NCBI GenBank assembly: GCA_900751885.1
Contig: CAADTH010000068.1
Location: 248,001-312,000, forward strand
Direction of reading: 5' to 3'
Origin: Clostridia bacterium
Lineage (GTDB): Bacteria > Bacillota > Clostridia > UBA1381
Length of the DNA: 64,000 bases
This document shows, piece after piece, positions 33,520 to 42,125 of this stretch (its first letter is position 1; each line of letters opens with the position of its first letter). The translations under genes and the position numbers were made by a program. The notes beneath the pieces are model-generated. The model saw only the letters and a program-made list of their open reading frames with translations. It made no database searches and was not told the origin of the DNA.

Positions 33520-34955
33520 TATTGCTTCAAAAGCCCATATTTCATATCCCAAAGCGGCTGGGACAAATCGACATAGTACGTGTGTGGATTTTCAAAGCGC
33601 TTCACCTCATCCCAGAGTCCATCCACTTGAATCTGGCAGTACTCTCTCAGCGCATTGATATCCGGCGATTCATACACACACTGCCCGGCTTTGAATATTG
33701 GCTTTAAAAGAGGTCTCGCGTAAAAATCTGTAATGGTTTTGCGCTTCCAGGTATGATTCGGGTCGAAGATTTCATACGGTGCGCGGTCGTCGATTTCCTC
33801 TCCATGCAGCGTAATGACATCGGCAATCGCCTTGCTGTTCTCCCTTGCATACAGGCGGTATACCTGCTTGAAGCCCGGGGTGGTAATCTTCTCGACGTTT
33901 TCGCTGACTTTGATTTTCGGGATGATTTCTCCCTCTGTATCTTCCACCGCCACCAGCTTATAGACCCCACCGAACACCGGCTCTGACTTTGACGTAATCA
34001 GCCGCTCTCCCACGCCAAAGGAATCTATTTTTGCTCCCTGAATCAGGGTGTCACGGATAATATATTCGTCCAGTGAGTTGGACGCAACGATTGCGCAGTC
34101 AGGAAATCCTGCATCATCTAAAATTTTGCGGCACTTCTTGGACAAGTATGTGATATCTCCGCTGTCAATGCGCACCCCCTTTGGGCGGTGTCCCATCGGA
34201 ACCAACACATCGTTGAATACACGGATTGCATTTTGAATTCCTGATTTTAGCACATTGTAGGTGTCAATCAAGAGCGTGCAGTTGTCTGGATACGTTCTCG
34301 CATATGCGGCAAACGCTTCATATTCACTGTCAAACAGCTGTACCCAGCTGTGTGCCATCGTGCCGAGCGCCGGAACGCCATAGTCCCTGTCCGCAATCGC
34401 GCATGCTGTGCCGATACAGCCGCCAATGTATGCCGCGCGTGCGCCATAGATTGCCGCGTTTGAGCCCTGTGCGCGCCTGGAACCAAATTCCATGATGCTT
34501 CTGCCGTCCGCCGCACGCACAATGCGGTTTGACTTCGTCGCAATCAGGCTTTGGTGGTTGATGCTTAAAAGCACCATGGTCTCGACAAACTGTGCCTGCA
34601 CCACAGGTCCGCGTACCGTCACGACCGGCTCGCCGGGAAAAATCGGCGTCCCCTCCGGGATTGCCCACACGTCGCACGCAAATTTGAAGTCCGACAGATA
34701 CGCCAAAAACCGCTCGTCAAAACTATGCTTGGAGCGCAGATACGCAATGTCCTCGTCGTCGAAATGCAAATCCTTAAAATACTCTATGAGCTGTTCCACG
34801 CCTGCCATGATGGCGAATCCTCCGTCATCCGGCACCTTTCGAAAAAACATATCAAAGTATGCAATCCGATCTCCATAGCCCTCCACAAAAAAACCGTTTG
34901 CCATGGTAAACTCATAAAAATCGGTGAGCATCGTTAAATTTTCTTTTACCATCAT
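33513..34955 (-). CDS. pncB: Nicotinate phosphoribosyltransferase
   Basis: A 480-residue NAD-salvage enzyme converting nicotinate and PRPP to nicotinate mononucleotide. It opens with the typical LTMLTDFYEFTMANGFF; FGSRRAQG (about residues 157-164), the SWVQLFDSEYEAF region and GVRIDSGDITYL are intact family motifs. Length fits bacterial PncB2-type enzymes. ATG 34955 and ATG 34952 both follow AAGGAG. The esterase gene lies 24 bases upstream on the same strand. Its C-terminus meets an IS remnant. Confidence 0.94.
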   Translation of the reverse strand: MMVKENLTMLTDFYEFTMANGFFVEGYGDRIAYFDMFFRKVPDDGGFAIMAGVEQLIEYFKDLHFDDEDIAYLRSKHSFDERFLAYLSDFKFACDVWAIPEGTPIFPGEPVVTVRGPVVQAQFVETMVLLSINHQSLIATKSNRIVRAADGRSIMEFGSRRAQGSNAAIYGARAAYIGGCIGTACAIADRDYGVPALGTMAHSWVQLFDSEYEAFAAYARTYPDNCTLLIDTYNVLKSGIQNAIRVFNDVLVPMGHRPKGVRIDSGDITYLSKKCRKILDDAGFPDCAIVASNSLDEYIIRDTLIQGAKIDSFGVGERLITSKSEPVFGGVYKLVAVEDTEGEIIPKIKVSENVEKITTPGFKQVYRLYARENSKAIADVITLHGEEIDDRAPYEIFDPNHTWKRKTITDFYARPLLKPIFKAGQCVYESPDINALREYCQIQVDGLWDEVKRFENPHTYYVDLSQPLWDMKYGLLKQYQ

Positions 34956-34979
34956 GGTTCTCCTTATCTTTTGTATTCA

Positions 34980-35741
34980 TCATTTCTGAATAGTTGGATT
35001 TCTCTGTATCATCCATGGAATCACTTTTTGGATATAGGTATCCCAAAAGTCCCAATTATGTGTACCCGGTCCTTCCTCATAGGTGTAGTCTTTCGCTTTT
35101 TGGCGGATAACATCCCGAAATTTCACATTGTCCCCATACAGAAAATCCTCTATTCCACAGCATTGAAGCAGAGGCGGAATCTCCCCACACTGTCCGGCAA
35201 GCGCATAGAGGTCATTGCAGCCGTCCACCGCGTCTCCAAACACTGCTCTAGCCTCCGTCATATGCTCCTTGTCCTCAAACACGCGGTAGATATCGAGCGC
35301 ACCGGAAAGGCTCGCCGCACCCGCGTACCGGTCTGGATATGACAGTGCCGCCTTGAACGCGCCGTATCCTCCCATGGAAAGTCCTGCGATAAAGGTGTCC
35401 TCCCTTTTGTCTGAGAGAGGAAACATGTGCTTCATCACTGCCGGCAGCTCTTTTGTCAAAAACGTGAAATACGCCCCGCCCGCCTTCATGTCGATATAGA
35501 AGCTCCGGTGTACATTCGGCATAATCACTGCCAGATTTAAGCTTCGTACATACCGCTCAATCGAAGAGCGGCGCATCCAGCATGTATGGTCCTCGGAAAA
35601 TCCATGCAGAAGATAAAGCACTGGTATGTGCTTTATTTTGTCCTCGTATGCCCTGCTCTTTACGCCAACCGGCAAAATTACATCAGCCGCTGTCTCCATC
35701 CCCAATACCTGTGAGTAAAATTCTACCTGTAAAAACGCCAT
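34980..35741 (-). CDS. Alpha/beta hydrolase, tributyrin-esterase (EstA) type
   Basis: A 253-residue cytosolic serine esterase. The oxyanion stretch YLLHGFSEDHTCW, nucleophile elbow GLSMGGYGAF (Ser about residue 121) and C-terminal catalytic His in GPGTHNWDFWD (about 228) are all present. Related EstA enzymes hydrolyse short-chain fatty esters or remove acetyl groups; the natural substrate is unknown. AAAGGAG precedes ATG 35741. It is probably co-transcribed with pncB, behind the yabR terminator. Confidence 0.88.
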   Translation of the reverse strand: MAFLQVEFYSQVLGMETAADVILPVGVKSRAYEDKIKHIPVLYLLHGFSEDHTCWMRRSSIERYVRSLNLAVIMPNVHRSFYIDMKAGGAYFTFLTKELPAVMKHMFPLSDKREDTFIAGLSMGGYGAFKAALSYPDRYAGAASLSGALDIYRVFEDKEHMTEARAVFGDAVDGCNDLYALAGQCGEIPPLLQCCGIEDFLYGDNVKFRDVIRQKAKDYTYEEGPGTHNWDFWDTYIQKVIPWMIQRNPTIQK

Positions 35742-35765
35742 ATGCCTATCTCCTTTGTATAAACG

Positions 35766-35792
35766 AAAAAGGTCAGGGAATCCCCAACCTTT
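35766..35792 (-). terminator. Probable terminator after yabR
   Basis: AAAGGT and ACCTTTTT arms with an inner GGG/CCC pairing and two mismatches, ending in T residues on the minus strand. Confidence 0.55.
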
Positions 35793-35798
35793 GTTATC

Positions 35799-36242
35799 TC
35801 AATATGAGCCGCCGCCCCGGCGGTATCCCCCCGAACGTTTGGAATCCGCGCTTCGTCTGAGCGACTGCATTCTCTCGTCACTGTCAGACTTAAATTTGCT
35901 CAGCTTGTCCTCAAAGGACATATTCTCGTTCGTCTTTTTGCCCCAGTCAATGTCGACCGGACGAACAGGTCCTCTCGGCTGAGATCTCTTGTCACTGTGC
36001 TGCTCTCTGGCAAGCGCACGCTTGATGGAAAGACTGATTTTTCCTTTGTCGTCAATCTTGATAACCTTGACCTTGACCGTCTCTCCCTCTTTCAAATGCT
36101 CATTGACATCCTTTACATAATCCGCCGCAACCTCGGAAATATGCACAAGCCCCGACTTTCCGTCCGGCAATGATACAAACGCTCCAAACGGCATAATGCT
36201 GACAACTTTTCCTTCTAAAATGGCTCCTACCTCAACAGACAT
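35799..36242 (-). CDS. yabR: S1 RNA-binding domain protein YabR
   Basis: A 147-residue protein. Residues 1-75 form an S1 domain (VGAILEGKVVSIMPFGAFVSL, GLVHISEVA, KVKVIKIDDKGKISLSIKRA). The remainder is charged and low-complexity, ending in an RG/GY-rich tail. It lies downstream of divIC exactly as yabR does in B. subtilis. The molecular role is unknown; RNA binding is inferred from the domain. Confidence 0.88.
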   Translation of the reverse strand: MSVEVGAILEGKVVSIMPFGAFVSLPDGKSGLVHISEVAADYVKDVNEHLKEGETVKVKVIKIDDKGKISLSIKRALAREQHSDKRSQPRGPVRPVDIDWGKKTNENMSFEDKLSKFKSDSDERMQSLRRSADSKRSGGYRRGGGSY

Positions 36243-36282
36243 ACTTTTTTCGCGTCCTCCTTAAAAGAATCATAATTTATAG

Positions 36283-36600
36283 CTAGTTATCCAATGCTTT
36301 GCTTCCTGAAACATCAATAAATATTTTCTCGTTTTCCTTAATCAGTCCAAGCTTTTCGCGCGCCACCTTCTCGATATACTCATCTGTATTGACCTTCTCT
36401 TTTGTCTTATCAAGCTCTTCGCTTTTTTGCGCTTCATACTCGATTTGTTCCTTCAGTGACGCGATTTTTTCCTTGTTGTCCACAATCACAGGCTGCTGCA
36501 TCAGCCCCTTCGCTCCCATGACAACAATGGCAATTACGACAATCAGACCAAAAAACGATTTTTTCTTTGCCGGCTTTGTTTTCTTTTTATGCTTTTTCAT
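36283..36600 (-). CDS. divIC: Septum formation initiator DivIC (FtsB/DivIC family)
   Basis: A 105-residue bitopic division protein: a very basic cytoplasmic tail (KKHKKKTKPAKKK), one membrane helix (about residues 17-35), a coiled coil (about 42-75) and a short extracytoplasmic end with VAREKLGLIKENEKIF, typical of the family. ATG 36600 overlaps the yabQ stop as ATGA, so translation is coupled; the longer open frame is inside yabQ. Its place between yabQ and yabR matches B. subtilis. Confidence 0.9.
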   Translation of the reverse strand: MKKHKKKTKPAKKKSFFGLIVVIAIVVMGAKGLMQQPVIVDNKEKIASLKEQIEYEAQKSEELDKTKEKVNTDEYIEKVAREKLGLIKENEKIFIDVSGSKALDN

Positions 36601-37088
36601 CTGCGACCTTGCCTTTCTGGCTTCCCTCTTCTGTGCGTCAGGTAGAACCTTTTTTTCAAGCTGCCAAAAGCCTGCTTTACCCTGCGTGAAATCCAATAGA
36701 ATGGTTTACTTAAAATTTTATACAAAAAAGTAAGCGGTGTCAAGACAATTTTAAAAATCCGTCCAAAAAATTTAACGCAAAGCCCGACCAGTTTGACACA
36801 AATTTCTATAACCCATCGGCTGAACGCACAAAAATAGATAACCAGCCCCAAAGCCAATCCTATCAATTCATACCAGCGAAGCTGTCCGCTGTTAATCTTA
36901 AAAATACCGCCGAAAATGAGTACGACAGCCAAAATCCAAAACAGCACATCCGACAACGACACTGCTACTGTCTTCATGTTGACCACACGTCTTAAAATAC
37001 GGAAGCAGTCAAACAACAATCCGCCTGCCACACCCAACACAACCATCGCCAGAAATACATACGCTTCATTCACTACTGATACTGCCAT
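36597..37088 (-). CDS. yabQ: Spore cortex protein YabQ
   Basis: A 163-residue membrane protein with about four hydrophobic segments in the first 120 residues and a basic tail. The stretches GVAGGLLFDCFRILRRVV and LFWILAVVLIFGGIFKIN are typical of the YabQ family, needed for spore cortex formation in B. subtilis. It lies 15 bases after yabP and overlaps divIC by four. Its presence argues that the organism forms, or recently formed, spores. Confidence 0.9.
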   Translation of the reverse strand: MAVSVVNEAYVFLAMVVLGVAGGLLFDCFRILRRVVNMKTVAVSLSDVLFWILAVVLIFGGIFKINSGQLRWYELIGLALGLVIYFCAFSRWVIEICVKLVGLCVKFFGRIFKIVLTPLTFLYKILSKPFYWISRRVKQAFGSLKKRFYLTHRRGKPERQGRR

Positions 37089-37103
37089 ACCACTCTCCCG
37101 CTT

Positions 37104-37412
37104 CTAGCGAAACAGCCTAGAAAAGAAGCTGCCTTCCCGCCGTGATGTGTCATTATCCGAATATTCACACGAGTCAATGCCGCCTTCTACCAAAAGCTCT
37201 CCATTTTCCACATTCAGCTTGTTGATGTGCAAATCCTCTCCTTTGATAGTCAAAAGTCCCATATTTGTCTGAAGCACGACAACTGTATCGTTAAAGCTGT
37301 CCACATCCTCCACACCGCTCACGCACAGCTTTTCCCTGTTTTCCATCGTCAGACTGTGTGAAAGCTGGGTGACCGGTTGTTTTACCTGTACGCGTCTTTC
37401 TTCGAGTGTCAT
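37104..37412 (-). CDS. yabP: Sporulation protein YabP
   Basis: A 102-residue YabP/YqfC-family protein (LTMENREKLCVSGVEDVDSF, then NMGLLTIKGEDLHINKLNVENGEL). The family acts in the mother cell during spore formation; yabP is sigma-E controlled in B. subtilis. The ribosome site (AAAGGGGA, 8 bases before ATG) lies in the 3' arm of a terminator-like hairpin, and a candidate sigma-E promoter lies across that hairpin. Confidence 0.9.
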   Translation of the reverse strand: MTLEERRVQVKQPVTQLSHSLTMENREKLCVSGVEDVDSFNDTVVVLQTNMGLLTIKGEDLHINKLNVENGELLVEGGIDSCEYSDNDTSRREGSFFSRLFR

Positions 37413-37420
37413 AAAAAAAT

Positions 37421-37463
37421 CCCCTTTCTCGTAAATACATTTATCTATATTCCGAAAAAGGGG
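37421..37463 (-). terminator. Terminator between rqcP and yabP
   Basis: Arms 37453-37463 and 37421-37431 pair with one mismatch, followed on the minus strand by A and T7 directly before the yabP ATG. The 3' arm contains the yabP ribosome site. Confidence 0.7.
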
Positions 37464-37472
37464 TCAATATTC
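37443..37472 (-). promoter_or_regulatory. Candidate sigma-E promoter of yabP-yabQ
   Basis: The minus strand shows GAATATT (37466-37472), fitting the sigma-E -35 consensus, a 14-base spacer and AATATAGAT (37443-37451), a weaker match to the -10 (CATACAMT). The -10 lies in the loop of the rqcP/yabP terminator. Confidence 0.4.
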
Positions 37473-37498
37473 CACTTTCTATCAAGTTGTCTGTTTGT

Positions 37499-37741
37499 TT
37501 AGTCAATCACTTCATACAGCCCTGACGCATCTCCCTTTAAGACGTGCTCTGCCACTTCCCTGACGCGGATTTTCAGTATCCGCTCTCCCATTTTGATCTC
37601 GAGTACGTCGCCTTCCTTGACATCATAGGATGCCTTGACGACCTTTCCGTTTGCCGTAATTCTGCCCTGGTCGCATGCCTCGTTTGCGACGGTGCGGCGT
37701 TTGATGAGGCGCGACACCTTTAAAAATTTATCTATTCTCAT
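37499..37741 (-). CDS. rqcP: S4-domain RNA-binding protein RqcP (YabO/Hsp15 type)
   Basis: An 80-residue single S4 domain (MRIDKFLKVSRLIKRRTVANEACDQGRI start region, then INGKVV-like ANGKVVKASYDVKEGD). In B. subtilis RqcP works with RqcH in ribosome-associated quality control, helping add alanine tails to stalled chains. ATG 37741 is chosen (GAGAGGAAA upstream); the extra upstream residues do not belong to the family. It sits before yabP as in Bacillus. Confidence 0.9.
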   Translation of the reverse strand: MRIDKFLKVSRLIKRRTVANEACDQGRITANGKVVKASYDVKEGDVLEIKMGERILKIRVREVAEHVLKGDASGLYEVID

Positions 37742-37763
37742 TGCTTTTTCCTCTCGCGATACG

Positions 37764-37793
37764 AAAAAATCAGGCACATGTGCCTGATTTTTT
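37764..37793 (-). terminator. Terminator of hup
   Basis: A perfect 30-base palindrome (AAATCAGGCACA and complement) flanked by A and T runs. Confidence 0.9.
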
Positions 37794-37807
37794 ATTTTAT
37801 GAAAAAC

Positions 37808-38086
37808 TTATCTGTTGTTTACAACGTCCTTAAGTGCTTTTCCTACTTTGAAAGCCGGAACCTTTGATGCCGGGATGTCGATTTCTTCACCTGAACGTGG
37901 GTTTTTACCCTTTCTAGCAGCTCTTTCTCTTACTTCAAATGTGCCAAAACCTACGAGCTGTACTTTGTCGCCTTCTGCCAGAGCTGTTGTGATTGTAGAT
38001 ACAACCGCGTTGATTGCCTTTTCCGCATCCTTCTTGGACAATTCCGCATTTTCTGCCACTGCAGCAACTAATTCTGTTTTGTTCAT
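37808..38086 (-). CDS. hup: DNA-binding protein HU
   Basis: A 92-residue histone-like protein: MNKTELVAAVAENAELSK at the start, VGFGTFEVRERAARKGKNPRSG forming the DNA-binding arm, and PAFKVGKALKDVVN at the end. ATG 38086 has AGGAGG nine bases upstream; a TTG six bases earlier is not needed. It has its own strong promoter and terminator and is inserted between mazG and rqcP, which are adjacent in B. subtilis. Confidence 0.96.
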   Translation of the reverse strand: MNKTELVAAVAENAELSKKDAEKAINAVVSTITTALAEGDKVQLVGFGTFEVRERAARKGKNPRSGEEIDIPASKVPAFKVGKALKDVVNNR

Positions 38087-38189
38087 GTTCAAATTCCTCC
38101 TAATTTTTATCTCATGTTTCTTAGAGATTTTTTCCGCCTTCCGGCAGAAGCATTTGTTCAGGCTATGTACCAGCCTTTTTCAGTTGTTT

Positions 38190-38218
38190 ATTGTATTACA
38201 AAGAACCCGTAGTGTCAA
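38190..38218 (-). promoter_or_regulatory. Promoter of hup
   Basis: TTGACA (38213-38218), a 17-base spacer and TACAAT (38190-38195) on the minus strand, with a leader of roughly 95 bases. Confidence 0.9.
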
Positions 38219-38236
38219 GCATTTCTTTCTATTTTG

Positions 38237-39016
38237 TCATTTTTTCTTTGCTTTTTCCCAAAGCTCGTCCATTTGAAACAAATCCAGCTCTGTGAGGTCC
38301 TTTCCCTCTTGTGTTGCCATCTGTTCCATTTTCGAGAAGCGGTCGATAAACTTTCCGATTGTCCTTGCAAGCGCGGTTTCAGGCTCCACATCCAAAAGCC
38401 GTGCGACATTGACCACAGAAAACAGCAAATCGCCGACTTCCTCCTCAACCTCTTTCGGACTTTTCCGCTTCACCGCGTCTACCACCTCCGCGGCTTCCTC
38501 CGACACCTTGGAGAGTGCCCCCTTTGCATCGTCCCAGTCAAATCCGGTCTGCGCCGCCTTTTTCTGAACCTTCGCCGCGCGCATCAAAGCCGGCAGGGAA
38601 TGTGCAACGTCATCCAAAGCCTCTGCATGCGTTTTGAAATCCTTTTCTTTTTTCTTGTTCTTTTCCCAAACTCCGAGCGATTCCTCCGAGGATGCTGCCT
38701 GATCCTCGCCGAACACATGGGTATGGCGCGCAATCAGCTTTGTGCAGATTTCATTCACGATGTCGTCAAAGTCAAACGCACCGCGTTCATGCGCCATCTG
38801 TGCGTGGAACACGACCTGCAAAAGAACATCGCCGAGTTCATTGCAAAACATCGCGTCATTGCCTTTATCCAGCGCGTCGATTGCCTCATACGTCTCCTCA
38901 ATCATGTTCTTTTTGATGCTCTCATGCGTCTGTGCCTGATCCCATGGGCATCCATCCGGCTCACGGAGCCTTGCCATGATTTCTACGAGGTTCTCTATTG
39001 TATACTTCTTTTCCAT
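38237..39016 (-). CDS. mazG: Nucleoside triphosphate pyrophosphohydrolase MazG
   Basis: A 259-residue house-cleaning enzyme with two MazG helical domains: the first carries EETYEAIDALD with ELGDVLLQVVFHA, the second EEAAEVVDAVKRK with EEVGDLLFSVVNVARLL; these acidic EExxE and ExxD patterns bind magnesium. The N-terminal tetrapyrrole-methylase-like domain found in B. subtilis YabN is absent, so it is the short form. GGAGGG precedes ATG 39016. It follows the flippase gene as yabN follows yabM. Confidence 0.94.
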   Translation of the reverse strand: MEKKYTIENLVEIMARLREPDGCPWDQAQTHESIKKNMIEETYEAIDALDKGNDAMFCNELGDVLLQVVFHAQMAHERGAFDFDDIVNEICTKLIARHTHVFGEDQAASSEESLGVWEKNKKKEKDFKTHAEALDDVAHSLPALMRAAKVQKKAAQTGFDWDDAKGALSKVSEEAAEVVDAVKRKSPKEVEEEVGDLLFSVVNVARLLDVEPETALARTIGKFIDRFSKMEQMATQEGKDLTELDLFQMDELWEKAKKK

Positions 39017-39074
39017 GATTTTCCCTCCGTTTTTTTACATCATACCACATCCTTCGTCTTTTCTCAATCCCTTT

Positions 39075-40688
39075 TTACATTCTTTTCACCATACTCTTTA
39101 TTTCCCTGAGTGTAACCGCCTTGGTCAAAACCAGCATCAGCACGTATGCCAAACCCCCAGCTGACGCACAAACCCCCAGCGCAAGACCGGAGCTTGCCAG
39201 AAGCTGTTCTATCGGAGCAGAAAGCAGATAGATGACACTTCCCATCATCACAGCTGCCGCTGCCGGCTTTATCAGTATTGACACAATATCATATTTTAAA
39301 CCTATTACTTTCTTCAGTGCCCCAAGATTTAAAGCCATCACCAAGATATAGCTGATATCTGAGCTGATTGGCGCACCTAAAATATTGCACTCTGGTCTTG
39401 CCAGCAAAAAGAAGTTCAGTACTAGTTTTACCAAAGACCCCACTACCATATACCAAAAAGGCAGCATTATTTTTCCCGCCGCCTGCAAAATTGCGGTAGA
39501 GATGGAAACAACACATGTCATCAGCACACACGGCGCAATCATGGCGAGAAGCGCGGTGGACGCCGTATTGTGAAACAGCACTGACAGCATAGGTTTTGCC
39601 AAAAACAGCATTCCCACCGCGCAGGGAAGCGCCACGAGCACTGTAATGCGGAGCGCCAGCTGGGTCGAACGCTCGACCCGCTGATGGTTCCCGACGGCAA
39701 GCGCGCCTGCTATGACAGGAAGAATACTCACACCAAGCGCGCCAATGATACCGCCCGGCAGATGGAAAATGGTGAGCGCATATCCAGAGTATGCTCCATA
39801 GAGCCAACGCGCGCCGTCCTCTGTGATTCGCAGAGTCTGACGTACTTCATCGAATACATGGGTAAAGCTTCCATACCTTGCGAAAAACAGCTCCGCCGTC
39901 TCGGGCGTGAACACAATGTCCTGAAGCCTTGCACGAATCATGGTAATGTCAATCACAGAAAACATATTTGATATGAGCGATGCAAAAATCATCGGCACTG
40001 CAATCGCAAACACGTTTTTTAGTATTTTTCCGGTGGGAATCTCAGCCTGCTCCTGCTTTCGTTTTTCTCTTCGGTACAGCATCATCAAAACCAATGTCGC
40101 AATGATTTCACCGATGGTTACACCCATAATCGCACCTGCGGATGTAATCTCCACCGCGAACGCCGCAAGGTATACGGCAAACCCATACCCCGCCGCCAGT
40201 TTGATGATTGCCTCTATCACCTGTGACAGTGCGGTCGGTATCATGTTTTGTGTTCCCTGGTAATAGCTTTTGTATACCACACCGAGTGCCACGAAAAACA
40301 GCGCCGGCGCGATTGCCTGAATGGAATACACTGCCTTCATGTCCTTCATTGCCGCGGCAAAATAGCGCGCCCCCGCAAACATCACAATCGAACCCGCCAG
40401 TCCGATGGCTCCCAACAGCACCATCGTGACGCGTACAATCTTTCCCACATCACTGTAGCGCCTGGTCGCCGTGCTCTCCGCAACCATCTTCGAGATGGCA
40501 AGCGGCATTCCCGATATGATAAATGAGAGCACCATAATATACACCTGAAACGCGGTGTTGAAAATCGCCATACCCTCTTCCTGGAGAATATAGGTGAGCG
40601 GAATTTTAAAAACCGCGCCCAGTATTTTTGAGATTGCGTTGGCAATGACTAAAATCATTGCACCCTGCACAAAAGTTTGTTTTTTCAT
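39075..40688 (-). CDS. MurJ/SpoVB-family lipid flippase (YabM-like)
   Basis: A 537-residue polytopic membrane protein of the MOP flippase superfamily with about fourteen hydrophobic segments. The N-terminus (FVQGAMILVIANAISKILGAVFKIPL) is typical of the SpoVB/YabM/MurJ-like polysaccharide biosynthesis group, which flips lipid-linked precursors for wall or spore cortex. It lies ahead of mazG, matching yabM-yabN in Bacillus. ATG 40688 has TGAGGTG upstream; an in-frame extension to 40718 is less likely. Confidence 0.9.
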   Translation of the reverse strand: MKKQTFVQGAMILVIANAISKILGAVFKIPLTYILQEEGMAIFNTAFQVYIMVLSFIISGMPLAISKMVAESTATRRYSDVGKIVRVTMVLLGAIGLAGSIVMFAGARYFAAAMKDMKAVYSIQAIAPALFFVALGVVYKSYYQGTQNMIPTALSQVIEAIIKLAAGYGFAVYLAAFAVEITSAGAIMGVTIGEIIATLVLMMLYRREKRKQEQAEIPTGKILKNVFAIAVPMIFASLISNMFSVIDITMIRARLQDIVFTPETAELFFARYGSFTHVFDEVRQTLRITEDGARWLYGAYSGYALTIFHLPGGIIGALGVSILPVIAGALAVGNHQRVERSTQLALRITVLVALPCAVGMLFLAKPMLSVLFHNTASTALLAMIAPCVLMTCVVSISTAILQAAGKIMLPFWYMVVGSLVKLVLNFFLLARPECNILGAPISSDISYILVMALNLGALKKVIGLKYDIVSILIKPAAAAVMMGSVIYLLSAPIEQLLASSGLALGVCASAGGLAYVLMLVLTKAVTLREIKSMVKRM

Positions 40689-40711
40689 ATGGCACCTCAT
40701 CAGCAAAAATC

Positions 40712-40740
40712 TTGTCATACTATCCTATTTGTGATAAGAT
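40712..40740 (+). promoter_or_regulatory. Promoter of aroA
   Basis: TTGTCA (40712-40717), a 17-base spacer and TAAGAT (40735-40740), followed by an AGGAGG ribosome site before ATG 40775. Confidence 0.75.
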
Positions 40741-40774
40741 AAATTTATGAGTATTTTTCATCAGGAGGTCTTAT

Positions 40775-42040
40775 ATGCAGATTCAGAAAATACCGCACGC
40801 AAAGGGGATTGTCACTGTCCCGGGCGACAAGTCCATCTCGCACAGAAGCATTATGCTCGCCTCTCTCGCTTCGGGCACAAGTGAGATTCGCGGCTTTTTA
40901 AAGGGGGCAGACTGCCTTTCTACCATAGACTGCTTTCGCAGGCTGGGTGTCTGTATCGAGGAAAAAGGGGATGCCATCGTGGTGCACGGCAACGGACTTT
41001 ATGGGCTGAAACAGCCTGACGATACGCTATATACCGGCAATTCCGGGACGACGACGCGCCTGTTGTGCGGCATTTTAGCCGCCCAGAAATTCGGCTGCAC
41101 CATCACGGGCGATGAATCCATCCAAAAACGCCCGATGAAGCGCGTCACCCTGCCGCTGTCACAAATGGGGGCGCAGATTGAAGGGGAGTATTGTCCGCTT
41201 CACATCCACGGCACATCCTTACACGGCATCACCTATGACATGCCCGTCGCGTCCGCGCAGGTAAAGACCGCTATCCTGCTCGCGGGGCTTTACGCGGACG
41301 GCGCGACTGTGATAAACGAAACAGACCGGTCTCGTGACCACACAGAGCGGATGCTGGCGGCAATGGGCGCTGACATTCGGACAGACGGATTGCAGGTGTG
41401 TATTTCCACTGCCAACTCCCTGTCACCTCAAAAAATTGATGTGGCTGGAGATATCTCCTCTGCGGCGTTCTTTTTGGTGCTCGGTGCAATTTTGCCCGGC
41501 TCTGAGCTGACGCTGCAAAACGTCAACATCAATGAGACGCGCACCGGTATTTTGGATGTCATGCAGGAGATGGGGGCAAAATTAAAAATAGAACACATCC
41601 GCGTGCACAGCGGCGAGCCTATGGCGGATATCACCGTGTCGCATTCCTCTCTCAAGGCAGTGACCATAGGAGGGAGCCTGATTCCACGTCTGATTGATGA
41701 AATCCCGGCGATTTCTGTGCTTGCCCTGTTCGCCAAGGGCAGTACGGTGATTCGGGATGCACAGGAATTAAAGGTAAAGGAGACCAACCGAATTCGAGCT
41801 GTGGTGGATGAATGGACCAAATGCGGCGCACGCGTGACAGAAACGGAAGACGGCATGGTCATTGAAGGCGGCAACCCCTTACACAGCGCGGATTTTCTAT
41901 CGTATGGGGATCACCGCATGGCGATGTCCGAGGCAGTGCTTGCCCAGTGCGTCGATGGCGTTTCTTCCATTGACGACTGCAAGTGCGTGGATATTTCCTA
42001 TCCCGGATTTTTTGACACGCTCTATGCCTTGGGGAGGTAA
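40775..42040 (+). CDS. aroA: 3-phosphoshikimate 1-carboxyvinyltransferase (EPSP synthase)
   Basis: A 421-residue enzyme joining shikimate 3-phosphate and PEP in aromatic amino acid synthesis. PGDKSISHRS (about residues 16-25), GNSGTTTRLLCG (about 88-99), the RPMKR segment (about 119-123), LIDEIPAI and KETNRI are all present. The RPMxR and GNSGTT forms resemble class II EPSP synthases, which are known to be less glyphosate-sensitive; that is inference only. It is the only plus-strand gene in the 22-64 kb stretch and has no other aro gene beside it, so it looks inserted into the mfd-yabM region. Confidence 0.95.
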   Translation: MQIQKIPHAKGIVTVPGDKSISHRSIMLASLASGTSEIRGFLKGADCLSTIDCFRRLGVCIEEKGDAIVVHGNGLYGLKQPDDTLYTGNSGTTTRLLCGILAAQKFGCTITGDESIQKRPMKRVTLPLSQMGAQIEGEYCPLHIHGTSLHGITYDMPVASAQVKTAILLAGLYADGATVINETDRSRDHTERMLAAMGADIRTDGLQVCISTANSLSPQKIDVAGDISSAAFFLVLGAILPGSELTLQNVNINETRTGILDVMQEMGAKLKIEHIRVHSGEPMADITVSHSSLKAVTIGGSLIPRLIDEIPAISVLALFAKGSTVIRDAQELKVKETNRIRAVVDEWTKCGARVTETEDGMVIEGGNPLHSADFLSYGDHRMAMSEAVLAQCVDGVSSIDDCKCVDISYPGFFDTLYALGR

Positions 42041-42084
42041 ATCTCAAGAAACAGGTAAGCCGAAACAGCGGATTCAAGCACAAA

Positions 42085-42125
42085 AAAGCCTTTGGAATAT
42101 AATCCCAAAGGCTTTCTCTTTTTAC
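42085..42125. terminator. Bidirectional terminator between aroA and the PrsA-like gene
   Basis: AAAGCCTTTGG paired with CCAAAGGCTTT around a short AT-rich loop, with A-run on the left and T-rich run on the right. Confidence 0.88.

Noticed and set aside
38234..39109. 291-codon plus-strand frame
   Set aside because: Antisense to mazG, whose two metal-binding domains are intact on the minus strand.
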